Positions 36,313-45,709 of a stretch of DNA of 64,000 nucleotides are shown piece by piece (the first letter of the stretch is position 1; every line of letters starts with the position of its first letter). The notes beneath the pieces were generated by a model. That model made no database searches and had not been told where the DNA came from. It was given only the letters and a program-made list of their open reading frames with translations. This DNA is from Hahella sp. HN01 (GTDB taxonomy: Bacteria > Pseudomonadota > Gammaproteobacteria > Pseudomonadales > Oleiphilaceae): NCBI RefSeq assembly GCF_018986435.1, contig NZ_JAHMIN010000012.1:46410-110409 (forward strand), written 5' to 3'. Made by a program: the position numbers and the translations under genes.

Positions 36313-36328
36313 TGGCACGGCTGTTGCT
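36313..36328 (+). promoter_or_regulatory. Sigma54 (RpoN) promoter
   Basis: TGGCACG-GCTG-TTGCT reproduces the -24/-12 consensus (TGGCACG-N4-TTGCA/T) essentially exactly. It is 63 bp before the first ATG of the DUF2383-like gene; transcription would start near 36340. It is the closest sigma54 site to the activator encoded at 30638. Confidence 0.85.
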
Positions 36329-36390
36329 GTACTACTTATGAACTGCGGACAAACCGCAAGAAGTAGATCCAAGGAATACTGAGGAGATCA

Positions 36391-36834
36391 ATGATGACTA
36401 ATTCAGAAACAAACAGCTTGAGAGATCTGGTAAAGGTGCTTAACGACGGCATTGACTTCTACACCGAAGCCAAAGACAAGGTAAAGAGCAATGCGGTGCG
36501 TTTGGTGTTCGAACGCATGTCAGCCATTCGCGAAGGCGCAGTAGGCCGGTTGCAGCCCTATATTGTCTTCGAAAAAGGTGAAAAAGAGACCGGACACACT
36601 CTCGGCGGCATTCTGCGCGAGCATTACGCAAAAATCCTGGCCGCCATCAAGGACGATTCGGAACATGTGTATATCGAGCAGCTGGAGGAAGTCGAGGACA
36701 AAACCCTGGAAAAAATCCGCGACGCCATCGAAGAAGTGAAGGCCCCCGGCGTTCAAGCCACTCTGCAGGATATCTATCCCACTTTGAAACGCTGTCACGA
36801 CGAAATGAGCCGCCTGCAGCGCGCTACTGCGTAA
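36391..36834 (+). CDS. PA2169/DUF2383-like four-helix-bundle protein
   Basis: A 147-residue all-alpha protein with the pattern of DUF2383: 'LRDLVKVLNDGIDFYTEAKDKV' at the start, conserved 'GEKETGHTLGGILREHYAKIL', and a long acidic helix 'YIEQLEEVEDKTLEKIRDAIEE'. The fold is ferritin-like, and members occur in stress and biofilm regulons, but no biochemical role is established. It is read from a sigma54 promoter directly after the signalling block. GAGGAG lies before two consecutive ATGs; the second (36394) has the more usual spacing. Confidence 0.8.
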   Translation: MMTNSETNSLRDLVKVLNDGIDFYTEAKDKVKSNAVRLVFERMSAIREGAVGRLQPYIVFEKGEKETGHTLGGILREHYAKILAAIKDDSEHVYIEQLEEVEDKTLEKIRDAIEEVKAPGVQATLQDIYPTLKRCHDEMSRLQRATA

Positions 36835-36957
36835 TCACTCGCATTAGCTCCCCATACGCCGCCGGGAGGTCCAAGGCGCCCGTGCGGCGAAGTCGGGCAA
36901 TAACTATTTTTCTGGCTATACTTCAAAGTATGACTGTATCCATGCTGGTAATAAGAT

Positions 36958-38076
36958 ATGGCCCAACCATCCCCTCTTCCCTATTTCCATGCAACCACTC
37001 TCAGGCCAGACATACTGTCGGACTTGCGTGAAAGTTTCGAAAAAAATCTGGTAGAGCTGGAAGCCGCCCCCAACGACGCCACACTGATCGCCCGTCTCTG
37101 TGCAAACTACGAAGCCATCGCACAGGAAATAAAGTTCGCCGAGATCGAACTGGGATCATTGATGCAGGGCATTTACACCATCATGGCCGGAATTGCTGAC
37201 AAGCAATTGAACTTCCGCCCGGAAATCAGCGACCTGCTGTTGCTGGCGATGGAGCGCATCCAGGTTTGCGCCGTCGCTATCGATAACGGCAGCTTCGAAA
37301 ATATTCAAATGGTGGAGAACGCCAGAATCAGCGATCTGCTTTGTCAGCTTCCCAAGACCGTCGCGAACGGTCGCAACGAGGCCATGCAGGAGCTTCTGGC
37401 GCTGCTCGCCCCGGAAGTCAGTGCGCAAACGGCGGGACGCAACGCGAATGACGTTTATTCCGAGCTGCTGGCGCTGTGGCGAAAGTACGATGTCCATACC
37501 AACGCCGACCTGCTGTTCTTCCTCAGTCTCGCGACGCCGGCTGAAGCACGGTCACGTTTTTGGCTGGGTAAAAACAGACGTGTGCTTTTACTCGCCCTGG
37601 CGATGAATCGGCACGCGCGCGAACCAGTAGATCCAGCTCAGCTTAGCGCCGCCGCCCTGGTGCATGATATCGGCATGTCCTTCCTTCCCCTCGATATCCT
37701 GCATAAAAGCAGCAGTCTCTCCGAGTCAGAAGACCACAGCATTCATAAGCACACCAGCGTAGGCAGCGCCTTGCTGATCAACATGCCTGAGTGGCAGGAG
37801 TCACGCCGCATCATTGATCAACACCATGAGCATGTCAGCGGCAAGGGCTACCCTATTGGACTGCGGGACCGGGAGATTTGCGATGGAGCCAAGATCATCG
37901 CCATCGCGGATGCCTTCGAAGCGATTTCTCACCCACGCATCTACTCCAGTCGCTATAAACGTCCCTTTATCAGGGCGGTGCTGGAAATTAACAGCCGCTC
38001 CGGCAGCCAGTTCTCACAAAAATGGGTCGATGTGTTTAACGCCGTCATCCGACCACTGAAATACGAGTTATACTAG
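36958..38076 (+). CDS. HD-GYP-domain protein, probable cyclic-di-GMP phosphodiesterase
   Basis: 372 residues. The N-terminal half (about 1-205) is helical and unrecognised. The C-terminal half is an HD-GYP domain with 'ALVHDIGMS' (the usual HDIGK lysine is Met), a second His in 'SIHKHTSVGSALL', 'QHHEHVSGKGYP' with the GYP triad intact, and metal-ligand Asp in 'AIADAFEAI'. Hydrolysis of cyclic-di-GMP is likely but needs testing because of the K to M change. It follows the DUF2383-like gene by 123 bp and is followed by an 11-bp hairpin. Confidence 0.85.
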   Translation: MAQPSPLPYFHATTLRPDILSDLRESFEKNLVELEAAPNDATLIARLCANYEAIAQEIKFAEIELGSLMQGIYTIMAGIADKQLNFRPEISDLLLLAMERIQVCAVAIDNGSFENIQMVENARISDLLCQLPKTVANGRNEAMQELLALLAPEVSAQTAGRNANDVYSELLALWRKYDVHTNADLLFFLSLATPAEARSRFWLGKNRRVLLLALAMNRHAREPVDPAQLSAAALVHDIGMSFLPLDILHKSSSLSESEDHSIHKHTSVGSALLINMPEWQESRRIIDQHHEHVSGKGYPIGLRDREICDGAKIIAIADAFEAISHPRIYSSRYKRPFIRAVLEINSRSGSQFSQKWVDVFNAVIRPLKYELY

Positions 38077-38090
38077 CCCGCCTTGAACAA

Positions 38091-38116
38091 GCCGCACTCC
38101 TATGAAGGAGTGCGGC
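38091..38116. terminator. Hairpin after HD-GYP gene
   Basis: GCCGCACTCCT/AGGAGTGCGGC, 11-bp stem and 4-nt loop, 14 bp past the stop codon. It lacks a T-run. It lies just upstream of the fabR-like gene and includes no part of its ribosome binding site. Confidence 0.55.
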
Positions 38117-38147
38117 GCACGCCGATCGTCCAATCAGGATTTCGCTA

Positions 38148-38792
38148 TTGACCACGAGAGCCCAACAGAAAGAGCGCACCCGTCAGGCGCTAATGAACGC
38201 CGCCCTGCAACAACTCGGCCCAGACCGCAACTTCGCCAGCCTCAGCCTGAGAGAAGTCGCGCGCGAAGCAGGCATCGCTCCCACCTCTTTTTATCGCCAT
38301 TTCAACGATCTGGAAGAGCTTGGCCTGGCTCTGGTGGACGAAGCGGGCATCACTCTGCGCAGATTAATGCGACAGGCGCGCAAAAGGGTCGCCAAGAAAG
38401 GAGGCCTGGTGGAAACCTCCATCGATACTTTTTTCGAGTATCTGAACTCCAACGCCAACCTGTTTCGCTTACTGCTGAGGGAAAAAAACGGCGTCTCGTT
38501 GCGCTTTCGCACAGCCATTAAAGCGGAAACCGATCATTTCATTACGGAGCTGGCGGCGGACCTGGGGCGATTTGGAGAAAATGGCGGCGCGCCGTTACGA
38601 GACCCGAAAGCAGTCGCTGATGCGCTGGTGGTGCTGGTGTTTAACTGCGGCTCAGAAGGTTTGGACGCCGACGCAGCGGAAAGAAAGCAACTGAAACTAA
38701 AACTGTCCACTCAGCTACGTATGGTGCTGAGAGGCGGACTTGTGCAAGAAAGGAAGCCTGGCGCCGCCAAAACAAGCGGCCCAGGCGGGTAA
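38148..38792 (+). CDS. fabR: FabR-like TetR-family repressor of unsaturated fatty acid synthesis
   Basis: A 214-residue TetR-type regulator. The N-terminal HTH (about 8-55: 'RQALMNAALQQL', 'LSLREVAREAGIAPTSFYRHF') has the FabR-specific helix 3. In Pseudomonas and E. coli such proteins repress fabA/fabB/desaturase genes in response to acyl thioesters. The C-terminal effector domain is of FabR length. Start is TTG 38148 with AGGA upstream. It is convergent with the HIT gene, 10 bp apart. Confidence 0.82.
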   Translation: MTTRAQQKERTRQALMNAALQQLGPDRNFASLSLREVAREAGIAPTSFYRHFNDLEELGLALVDEAGITLRRLMRQARKRVAKKGGLVETSIDTFFEYLNSNANLFRLLLREKNGVSLRFRTAIKAETDHFITELAADLGRFGENGGAPLRDPKAVADALVVLVFNCGSEGLDADAAERKQLKLKLSTQLRMVLRGGLVQERKPGAAKTSGPGG

Positions 38793-38802
38793 TATCAGTG
38801 GC

Positions 38803-39228
38803 TCAACCAGTGATGGCGATCAGCGGACTGAGCGCCCCGTGAATCTTCTGTTTGAGCGCCTGCGCATCCTGCTCTGAATAGGGCTGCGCCGGGCTCACGC
38901 CCCAAACCGGCTTCGGCCAGGCTGGATCTGTGGGAAAGCGAACGATATGGTGAAGATGCAGCTGCGGCACCATATTACCCAGGGCCGCCACATTCAGCTT
39001 ATGTCCATCGAACAGCGCCATCAGCGTCTTGCCGACTATCGCCGACTCACGCGTCAACTGCTCTTGCGCCTCGTGGCCTAACTCATAAGCCTCGCGAACG
39101 CCTTCCACTCTCGGAACCAGAATGCACCAGGGGTACTGGGCGTCATTCATCAGCAACAGGCGGCACAGAGGCAAATCGCCGATCACTATCGTATCTTTCG
39201 CCAACTGCGCGTGCAGCTCAAAACTCAC
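38803..39228 (-). CDS. HIT-family nucleotide hydrolase/transferase
   Basis: A 141-residue HIT-fold protein with the catalytic triad region 'NMVPQLHLHHIVR' (Q89-H91-H93/H94), the variant in which the first histidine of HxHxH is glutamine, common in bacterial HIT proteins of this size. Substrate unknown. It follows ugd on the same strand with a 22-bp gap, so it may be cotranscribed with galE and ugd. Confidence 0.88.
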   Translation of the reverse strand: MSFELHAQLAKDTIVIGDLPLCRLLLMNDAQYPWCILVPRVEGVREAYELGHEAQEQLTRESAIVGKTLMALFDGHKLNVAALGNMVPQLHLHHIVRFPTDPAWPKPVWGVSPAQPYSEQDAQALKQKIHGALSPLIAITG

Positions 39229-39250
39229 AGCGTTTCTCCTTTATCTGAAC

Positions 39251-40600
39251 TCAGGCTTCCACACCCTTGCTGATACTTAGCCCACGACCAATGCCGTAAT
39301 ACTGCACGCCTTTACGCTGCACGCGTTCAGGGTCATACAGGTTGCGGCCGTCGAAAATCACGGGCTCTTTCAGTGCGCTGACGATATAGCCAAAATCCGG
39401 GGAGCGGAACTCCTTCCACTCCGTACAGATAATCAGTGCGTCCGCGCCTTTCAGCGCCTGCTCTTTCGTACCGCACAACATCAGCTCGTCTTTGTCGGCG
39501 TAAATACGCTGGGTTTCTTCCATCGCTTTCGGGTCAAACGCCTGCACCTTGGCGCCAGCAGCCCACAACGACTCCATCAGAACACGGCTGGAGGCTTCCC
39601 GCATGTCATCCGTATTCGGCTTGAACGCCAGCCCCCACAGCGCAAAAGTGCGTCCCGCCAGCTTGCCATTGAAATGTTCACTGAGTTTACGGAACAGCAC
39701 GTGCTTCTGGGAGTCGTTTACAGACTCTACCGAAGACAGCAACTTTGCATCGTAAGCCACATCTTTGGCGGTGCGTACGAGCGCCTTGACGTCTTTTGGG
39801 AAACAAGAGCCGCCATAACCACAGCCAGGATAAATGAAGTGGTACCCGATACGAGGATCAGAGCCAATGCCTTTACGCACCTGTTCGATATCCGCGCCGA
39901 GCAGTTCCGCCAGGTTGGCGATTTCATTCATAAAGCTGATTTTGGTGGCCAACATGGCGTTGGCAGCGTACTTGGTCAGCTCCGCCGAACGCACATCCAT
40001 CACCACCATTCGGTCGTGATTACGGTTGAACGGCTCGTAGGCTTCACGCATCAGACTGACGGCGCGCTCGCTTTGCACACCCACGACAATGCGGTCCGGC
40101 TTCATAAAGTCGCCCACCGCATCGCCTTCCTTCAAAAACTCAGGGTTGGAGACAACGTCAAAATCCAGCGAAACGCCTCGTCTCTCCAGCTCATCGCTGA
40201 TAGCGGCGCCAACCTTATCGCCGGTGCCAACCGGCACCGTTGATTTATCCACGACCACTTTATAGTCCTGCATGTGGCGCCCGATTGTGCGCGCCACGGT
40301 CAAAACATATTGCAGATCCGCAGAACCATCTTCGTCCGGCGGCGTACCCACAGCGATAAACTGCAAGTCGCCAAACGCCACGGCTTCTTCAGCATTGGTT
40401 GTGAATGACAGGCGTCCCGCCTCCACATTCAGCTTCACGATGGGCTCAAGCCCTGGCTCATAGATTGGAATCAAACCGTTTTTCAGGTTCTGGATCTTCT
40501 TTTCGTCCACGTCGACGCAGAGCACCTGATGTCCGACGTCCGCCAGACAGGCGCCCGTCACCAAACCTACGTATCCGGTGCCGAAGATGGCTATTTTCAT
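39251..40600 (-). CDS. ugd: UDP-glucose 6-dehydrogenase
   Basis: Oxidises UDP-glucose to UDP-glucuronate. The 449 residues show '[14 protein letters not shown]' (NAD-binding, residue 7 on), catalytic C266 in '[11 protein letters not shown]', and '[10 protein letters not shown]'. Its product is the expected substrate of the 4-epimerase at 8.7 kb; galU (4.4 kb) supplies its substrate. It lies 25 bp after galE. Confidence 0.95.
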   Translation of the reverse strand: MKIAIFGTGYVGLVTGACLADVGHQVLCVDVDEKKIQNLKNGLIPIYEPGLEPIVKLNVEAGRLSFTTNAEEAVAFGDLQFIAVGTPPDEDGSADLQYVLTVARTIGRHMQDYKVVVDKSTVPVGTGDKVGAAISDELERRGVSLDFDVVSNPEFLKEGDAVGDFMKPDRIVVGVQSERAVSLMREAYEPFNRNHDRMVVMDVRSAELTKYAANAMLATKISFMNEIANLAELLGADIEQVRKGIGSDPRIGYHFIYPGCGYGGSCFPKDVKALVRTAKDVAYDAKLLSSVESVNDSQKHVLFRKLSEHFNGKLAGRTFALWGLAFKPNTDDMREASSRVLMESLWAAGAKVQAFDPKAMEETQRIYADKDELMLCGTKEQALKGADALIICTEWKEFRSPDFGYIVSALKEPVIFDGRNLYDPERVQRKGVQYYGIGRGLSISKGVEA

Positions 40601-40625
40601 GAGTGCACGTTCCTATTGCTTAATC

Positions 40626-41615
40626 TCAGATCTCTTTCTGTTTGTTCTGCCAGACCGCTTCCCAGTTCAAAGCGGACTTAACGATGACATTCAGATCATC
40701 ATGATCGGGCTTCCAGCCCAGGACAGATTTGATTTTATCGTTCATCGCCACCAGCGCGTCAGGGTCGCCTGCGCGACGGTCAACTTCCTCAACCGGGAAG
40801 TCTTTGCCGGACTCCGCTTTCACGACATCAATCACTTCTTTCACGGTGAAGCCGCGTCCGTAGCCGCAATTGAAAATATTGGAGCCGCCGCCCGCCTTCA
40901 TATGATCCAGCGCCATCACGTGGGCTTTGGCCAGATCATCTACGTGGATGTAGTCACGGATACAGGTGCCGTCGCGGGTATCGTAGTCAGTACCGAACAC
41001 TTTCATACCTGCGCGCACGCCCTGTACGCATTCACAGGCCACTTTGATCAAGTGAGTCGCTTCCGGCGTCGCCTGGCCAATGCGGCTCTCCAGGTCAGCG
41101 CCCGCCACATTGAAATAACGCAGAATGGTGTAGTTGAGGTCGGTTGCGAACGCCAGATCCTGAATCATGCGCTCACTCATCATCTTGGAAGCGCCGTAAG
41201 GATTAATCGGCATCAATGGCGTTTCTTCGGTAATCATCGTGTTCTCCGGCATGCCATAGACCGCCGCCGTGGAAGAGAACACCATGTAAGGAACCTTGTG
41301 TTTCTGAATCGCGCCCAACAGGTTGAGCGTATTACGGGTATTGTTGCTGTAATACTTAAGCGGATTCTCTACCGACTCCGGCACCACAATGTTGGCGGCG
41401 AAGTGCAACACCGCCTCAAACTGCCCTTTCTCGAACACCGCATCCAGCGCGTCTGTATCCGCCAGGTCCGCCTGCACCAGTTCGCCGTAAGTGACAGCCC
41501 AGGGGTGGCCAGTGGACAGGTTGTCGTACACCACGATGTCATGCCCGGCCTCGCCCAACTGACGCACTACGTGACTGCCGATGTAGCCGGCGCCGCCTGT
41601 AACTAATACTTTCAT
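40626..41615 (-). CDS. galE: UDP-glucose 4-epimerase
   Basis: Interconverts UDP-glucose and UDP-galactose. The 329-residue extended SDR has GGAGYIGSHV (7-16), 'VFSSTAAVYG' and catalytic Y140xxxK144. Length and the 'FNVAGAD' segment fit GalE rather than the glucuronate epimerase. It lies 43 bp after tadA and 25 bp before ugd, so a tadA-galE-ugd-HIT transcript is possible. Confidence 0.94.
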   Translation of the reverse strand: MKVLVTGGAGYIGSHVVRQLGEAGHDIVVYDNLSTGHPWAVTYGELVQADLADTDALDAVFEKGQFEAVLHFAANIVVPESVENPLKYYSNNTRNTLNLLGAIQKHKVPYMVFSSTAAVYGMPENTMITEETPLMPINPYGASKMMSERMIQDLAFATDLNYTILRYFNVAGADLESRIGQATPEATHLIKVACECVQGVRAGMKVFGTDYDTRDGTCIRDYIHVDDLAKAHVMALDHMKAGGGSNIFNCGYGRGFTVKEVIDVVKAESGKDFPVEEVDRRAGDPDALVAMNDKIKSVLGWKPDHDDLNVIVKSALNWEAVWQNKQKEI

Positions 41616-41658
41616 TAATCCGTATCCTTAAATATTTTCATTGAGGTTAGCTGAATTC

Positions 41659-42183
41659 TTAAGAGGATGGCTGTTGCTTCCGTCGCTCGTCTTTGGCTTC
41701 AGAACGCCGGCGCTGAAAAAAACCACTGAGAAGTTGCGAACAGGGTTGTTCCAGCACGCCGCCGGTCCATTCCAGTTTCCAATTAAAGTTATGCTCATCC
41801 AGCAGGCGGCTGCTACTGCATACGGCGCCGGCTTTGGGTTCATAGGCGCCAAACACCAGTCTGGACACGCGCGCATGCACCAGCGCGCCGAGACACATGA
41901 CGCAAGGCTCCAGCGTCACATACAACGTGGAGCCCGGCAAGCGGTAATTCCCCGCTACCGCGGACGCTTTGCGAATCGCACTGATTTCCGCATGAGCGGT
42001 AGGGTCATGGCTGCGGATAGGCTGATTCCACCCTTCCCCCAACACCTGACCATCCCGCACCAGAATGGCGCCCACCGGCACTTCGTCATACGCCAGCGCC
42101 TGCGCCGCCAGGCCAAGCGCCCGCCGCATCCAGTATTCGTCCTCATCCGGTTTCCCGGGAAACGAATTAAAACCGTCCTGCAT
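41659..42183 (-). CDS. tadA: tRNA-specific adenosine deaminase
   Basis: Makes inosine-34 in tRNA-Arg(ACG). The zinc deaminase core has H64-A-E66 ('PTAHAEISA') and C94-VM-C97 ('LEPCVMC'), giving the HAE/PCxxC pair typical of TadA. The 174 residues include a basic C-terminal tail ('RRRSEAKDERRKQQ') beyond the usual end. The gene follows the guaA terminator, so it probably has its own promoter. Confidence 0.95.
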   Translation of the reverse strand: MQDGFNSFPGKPDEDEYWMRRALGLAAQALAYDEVPVGAILVRDGQVLGEGWNQPIRSHDPTAHAEISAIRKASAVAGNYRLPGSTLYVTLEPCVMCLGALVHARVSRLVFGAYEPKAGAVCSSSRLLDEHNFNWKLEWTGGVLEQPCSQLLSGFFQRRRSEAKDERRKQQPSS

Positions 42184-42224
42184 ATTACTCTTTCAACTTT
42201 ACAAATTTCGCCAGGGAGCTTCCG

Positions 42225-42249
42225 ACAAAAAGGAGCCCTCAGGCTCCTT
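42225..42249 (-). terminator. Terminator after guaA
   Basis: AAGGAGCC/GGCTCCTT with a 4-nt loop, followed on the minus strand by TTTTGTCGG. Confidence 0.8.
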
Positions 42250-42306
42250 CTATATGGGGACAAATCCCTCTAGGCTATTCCGATTAACAGATTACTATCA
42301 GTGTGA

Positions 42307-43887
42307 TTATTCCCACTCAATAGTAGCAGGCGGTTTGGACGAAACGTCATAAACCACCCGTGACACGCCGGAAATCTCATTAATAATACGATTGGAGATC
42401 TTTTCCAATAGTTCATAAGGCAGATGCGCCCAGCGAGCCGTCATAAAGTCGATGGTTTCCACCGCTCTCAGCGCGATGACGTATTCATAACGGCGAGCAT
42501 CGCCGACTACGCCAACCGACTTAACCGGCAGAAACACTGCAAACGCCTGCGACACCTTGTGATATAGCTCCGCGTGATGCAGCTCTTCGATGAAGATCGC
42601 GTCCGCTTCGCGCAGAATATCCGCATATTCTTTCTTCACTTCGCCAAGGATACGCACGCCCAGACCCGGTCCCGGGAAGGGGTGGCGATATACCATATCG
42701 TAAGGAAGGCCCAGCTCCAGACCGATCTTACGGACTTCGTCCTTGAACAGCTCACGCAAAGGCTCAACCAGTTGCATCTCCATGTCTTCCGGCAATCCGC
42801 CAACATTGTGGTGGGATTTTATGACATGGGCTTTACCGGTTTTCGCTGCGGCGGACTCGATGACGTCAGGGTAGATAGTGCCCTGCGCCAGCCACTTCAC
42901 GTCTTTGATCTTGGCGGCTTCTTCATCAAATACTTCAATGAAAGTATGGCCGATGATCTTGCGCTTGCGCTCTGGATCGTTTTCACCCGCCAGCTTACTC
43001 AGAAACTGCTCCTGCGCATTAGCGCGCACGACTTTGATGCCCATGTTCTTGGCGAACATGTCCATGACCTGATCGCCTTCATTCAAACGCAGCAGACCAT
43101 TGTCCACGAATACGCAAGTCAGCTGATCGCCGATAGCGCGATGCAGCAGCGCCGCAACCACAGAGGAGTCCACGCCGCCGGACAGACCCAGCAGCACCTT
43201 GTCCTGTCCTACTTGATTACGAATCTGCGTGATGGCGTCTTCAATAATGCGTCCAGGCGTCCACAGTTGCTTACATCCGCAGATATTCACCAGGAACCGC
43301 TCCAGCATGCGGCGTCCCTGTAGCGTGTGAGTCACTTCCGGGTGGAACTGAACGCCAAACCAGGGCTTGCTCTCATGCTGCATCGCAGCGATAGGCGCGC
43401 TGGGCGTAGAGGCGCTAATCACAAAGCTTTCCGGCAAAGTCACGACTTTATCGCCATGGCTCATCCAGACATCCAGCAAAGGCTTGCCGTCGTCCGCCAC
43501 ATGATCTTTGATATTTTCAAATAAACCGTCTTCGGAGCGCTCGATCTTCACCTGCGCATAGCCGAACTCCCGCACATTCGAACCTGCAACCTTGCCGCCC
43601 ATCTGCTCCGCCATGGTCTGCATGCCATAGCAAATACCCAACAGAGGAAGATCCATGCCAAACAGACACTCAGGCGCACGCGGCGAGCCCATTTCCGTCA
43701 CAGACTCAGGGCCGCCAGCCAGGATCACGCCTTTAGGATTGAACTCGCGAATATCCGCTTCGCTCATATCGAAGGGGTAAATTTCGCAGTAAACGCCGAT
43801 TTCGCGAACCCGGCGTGCAATCAACTGCGTGTATTGAGAACCGAAATCCAGGATCAAAATACGATGGGAATGAATATTTTCGGACAT
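42307..43887 (-). CDS. guaA: GMP synthase (glutamine-hydrolysing)
   Basis: Aminates XMP to GMP. The 526 residues consist of a class I glutamine amidotransferase domain (about 10-205, nucleophile C86 in 'GICYGMQ'), an ATP pyrophosphatase domain with the PP-loop '[10 protein letters not shown]' (about 230), and a C-terminal dimerisation domain ('[23 protein letters not shown]'). It is downstream of guaB, the usual order, but separated by 182 bp that includes a hairpin. Confidence 0.97.
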   Translation of the reverse strand: MSENIHSHRILILDFGSQYTQLIARRVREIGVYCEIYPFDMSEADIREFNPKGVILAGGPESVTEMGSPRAPECLFGMDLPLLGICYGMQTMAEQMGGKVAGSNVREFGYAQVKIERSEDGLFENIKDHVADDGKPLLDVWMSHGDKVVTLPESFVISASTPSAPIAAMQHESKPWFGVQFHPEVTHTLQGRRMLERFLVNICGCKQLWTPGRIIEDAITQIRNQVGQDKVLLGLSGGVDSSVVAALLHRAIGDQLTCVFVDNGLLRLNEGDQVMDMFAKNMGIKVVRANAQEQFLSKLAGENDPERKRKIIGHTFIEVFDEEAAKIKDVKWLAQGTIYPDVIESAAAKTGKAHVIKSHHNVGGLPEDMEMQLVEPLRELFKDEVRKIGLELGLPYDMVYRHPFPGPGLGVRILGEVKKEYADILREADAIFIEELHHAELYHKVSQAFAVFLPVKSVGVVGDARRYEYVIALRAVETIDFMTARWAHLPYELLEKISNRIINEISGVSRVVYDVSSKPPATIEWE

Positions 43888-43914
43888 TCGAAGCCTTCCT
43901 CAGACAGAAACAAG

Positions 43915-43936
43915 GGCGGGGCCTTTCAGCCCCGCC
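43915..43936 (-). terminator. Hairpin in guaB-guaA gap
   Basis: GGCGGGGC/GCCCCGCC with a 6-nt loop. On the minus strand it is followed by CTTGTTTC and lies 27 bp upstream of the guaA start, so it could attenuate guaA rather than end the transcript. Confidence 0.5.
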
Positions 43937-44069
43937 ATAGTTTAAAAAACATCTTTTCGGCGCCAGCCGCTATCACAGGGCGCCGAGGCGCGCAGTCTCG
44001 ACGCGCGGCACGGTTTATGAGCCGAGCCTGACGAGAATTGCATATGCGCCATCTTCAACCCGAGCGTCC

Positions 44070-45542
44070 CTATCCGCCTGAACGGTAGTTAGGCGCTTCC
44101 TTGGTGATCGTCACGTCATGAACGTGGCTCTCATGGATGCCAGCGTTGGTAATGCGGGTGAACTGGGGCTTGGTGCGCATTTCTTCTATTGTCGCGCAGC
44201 CGGTGTATCCCATAGAGGAACGCAGGCCCCCCATCAACTGATGCACGACATTGGTCAATGGTCCCTTGCTGGCGACGCGACCTTCAATGCCTTCCGGCAC
44301 CAGTTTTTCAACGCCTGAACTGGCGTCCTGGAAGTAACGGTCGCTGGAGCCCTGGCTTTGCGCCATGGCGCCCAGAGAACCCATGCCGCGATAGGCTTTG
44401 TAGCTACGGCCCTGATACAGCTCCACTTCACCTGGAGATTCATCAGTACCCGCCAACAGACCGCCAACCATGACGCTGGAGGCGCCAGCGGCGATCGCTT
44501 TGGCGATATCGCCAGAGAAGCGGATGCCGCCGTCTGCGATCAAGGGAACGCCGCTGTCTTTCAGGGCCGCCGCCACATTCGCAATGGCTGACATCTGAGG
44601 TACGCCGATACCTGCGACTATACGGGTAGTACAGATGGAACCGGGGCCGATACCCACTTTGACGCCGTCTGCGCCAGCTTCCACCAGCGCCAGAGCCGCT
44701 TCGCCCGTGGCGATGTTGCCGCCAATCACCTGTACTTCAGGGAAATGAGTCTTCACCCAACGCACGCGATTTAACACACCGAGGGAGTGACCGTGCGCGG
44801 TATCGACCACGATGACGTCTACGCCAGCGGCGGCCAATGCAGCGATACGCTCATCAGTGCCTTCGCCAGTGCCGACCGCAGCGCCGACGCGCAAACGCCC
44901 TTGCTCGTCCTTGGATGCGCGTGGGTAGTCCTGCGCCTTCTGAATATCTTTCAGCGTGATCAAGCCCTTCAGCTCGAACTCGTTGTTCACCACCAACACT
45001 TTTTCGATACGGTGGCGGTGCAACAGGTTCTTCACCGTTTCCATGTCGTAACCTTCGGTGACGGTGACCAGCTTCTCTTTTGGCGTCATCAGTTCCTGAA
45101 CTTTCTTGTTCAGGTTATTTTCAAAACGGATGTCGCGACCGGTGATAATGCCCACCAGATCCTTACCATCCACCACCGGCAGGCCAGATATATTATTGGC
45201 CATGGTGATGGCGCGGACTTCACTGACCGTGTTGCTCGGTGAAACAGTGATGGGGTCTTTCACCACACCACTTTCAAATTTCTTCACCGTACGCACTTCC
45301 GCCGCTTGTTGGTCGATCGTCATATTCTTATGAATAATGCCGATGCCGCCTTCCTGCGCCAATGCGATAGCCAAACGGGCTTCCGTTACGGTATCCATGG
45401 CGGCGGAGACAAGGGGGAGGTTGATCGTGATGTCGCGGGTAAGTCGGGTGGTCAGGCTGACGTCTTTGGGCAGGACTTCAGAATAACCGGGGATGAGGAG
45501 AACGTCGTCGAAGGTTAGCGCTTCTTGAGCTATGCGCAGCAT
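44070..45542 (-). CDS. guaB: Inosine-5'-monophosphate dehydrogenase
   Basis: Oxidises IMP to XMP, the branch step to guanine nucleotides. At 490 residues it is full-length, with the TIM barrel interrupted by two CBS domains (about 95-210). The catalytic cysteine is in '[15 protein letters not shown]' and the flap in '[10 protein letters not shown]'. It is divergent from xseA; a promoter with TATAAT lies 40 bp upstream. Confidence 0.97.
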   Translation of the reverse strand: MLRIAQEALTFDDVLLIPGYSEVLPKDVSLTTRLTRDITINLPLVSAAMDTVTEARLAIALAQEGGIGIIHKNMTIDQQAAEVRTVKKFESGVVKDPITVSPSNTVSEVRAITMANNISGLPVVDGKDLVGIITGRDIRFENNLNKKVQELMTPKEKLVTVTEGYDMETVKNLLHRHRIEKVLVVNNEFELKGLITLKDIQKAQDYPRASKDEQGRLRVGAAVGTGEGTDERIAALAAAGVDVIVVDTAHGHSLGVLNRVRWVKTHFPEVQVIGGNIATGEAALALVEAGADGVKVGIGPGSICTTRIVAGIGVPQMSAIANVAAALKDSGVPLIADGGIRFSGDIAKAIAAGASSVMVGGLLAGTDESPGEVELYQGRSYKAYRGMGSLGAMAQSQGSSDRYFQDASSGVEKLVPEGIEGRVASKGPLTNVVHQLMGGLRSSMGYTGCATIEEMRTKPQFTRITNAGIHESHVHDVTITKEAPNYRSGG

Positions 45543-45581
45543 ATGAATCGCCTTTTTGCTTGCAAATAAGTTAATCGGACT

Positions 45582-45610
45582 ATTATAAATTTTAAGGCAT
45601 AATCAGTAAA
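45582..45610 (-). promoter_or_regulatory. Putative sigma70 promoter of guaB
   Basis: Minus-strand TTTACT (45605-45610), 17-bp spacer and a perfect TATAAT (45582-45587). Confidence 0.65.
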
Positions 45611-45709
45611 CTTACGGACTTCCCTAATACCCGCTTTTCTCTAAGAAATTCCGTATTTCGCCTGCAAATGGGCAAAACAAGCCACAGAGTTGGATAAAAA
45701 TACAGCGTA

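Noticed and set aside
40578..41606. 342-codon frame antisense to galE
   Set aside because: Fully inside an unmistakable gene; the frame is open only because of codon bias.
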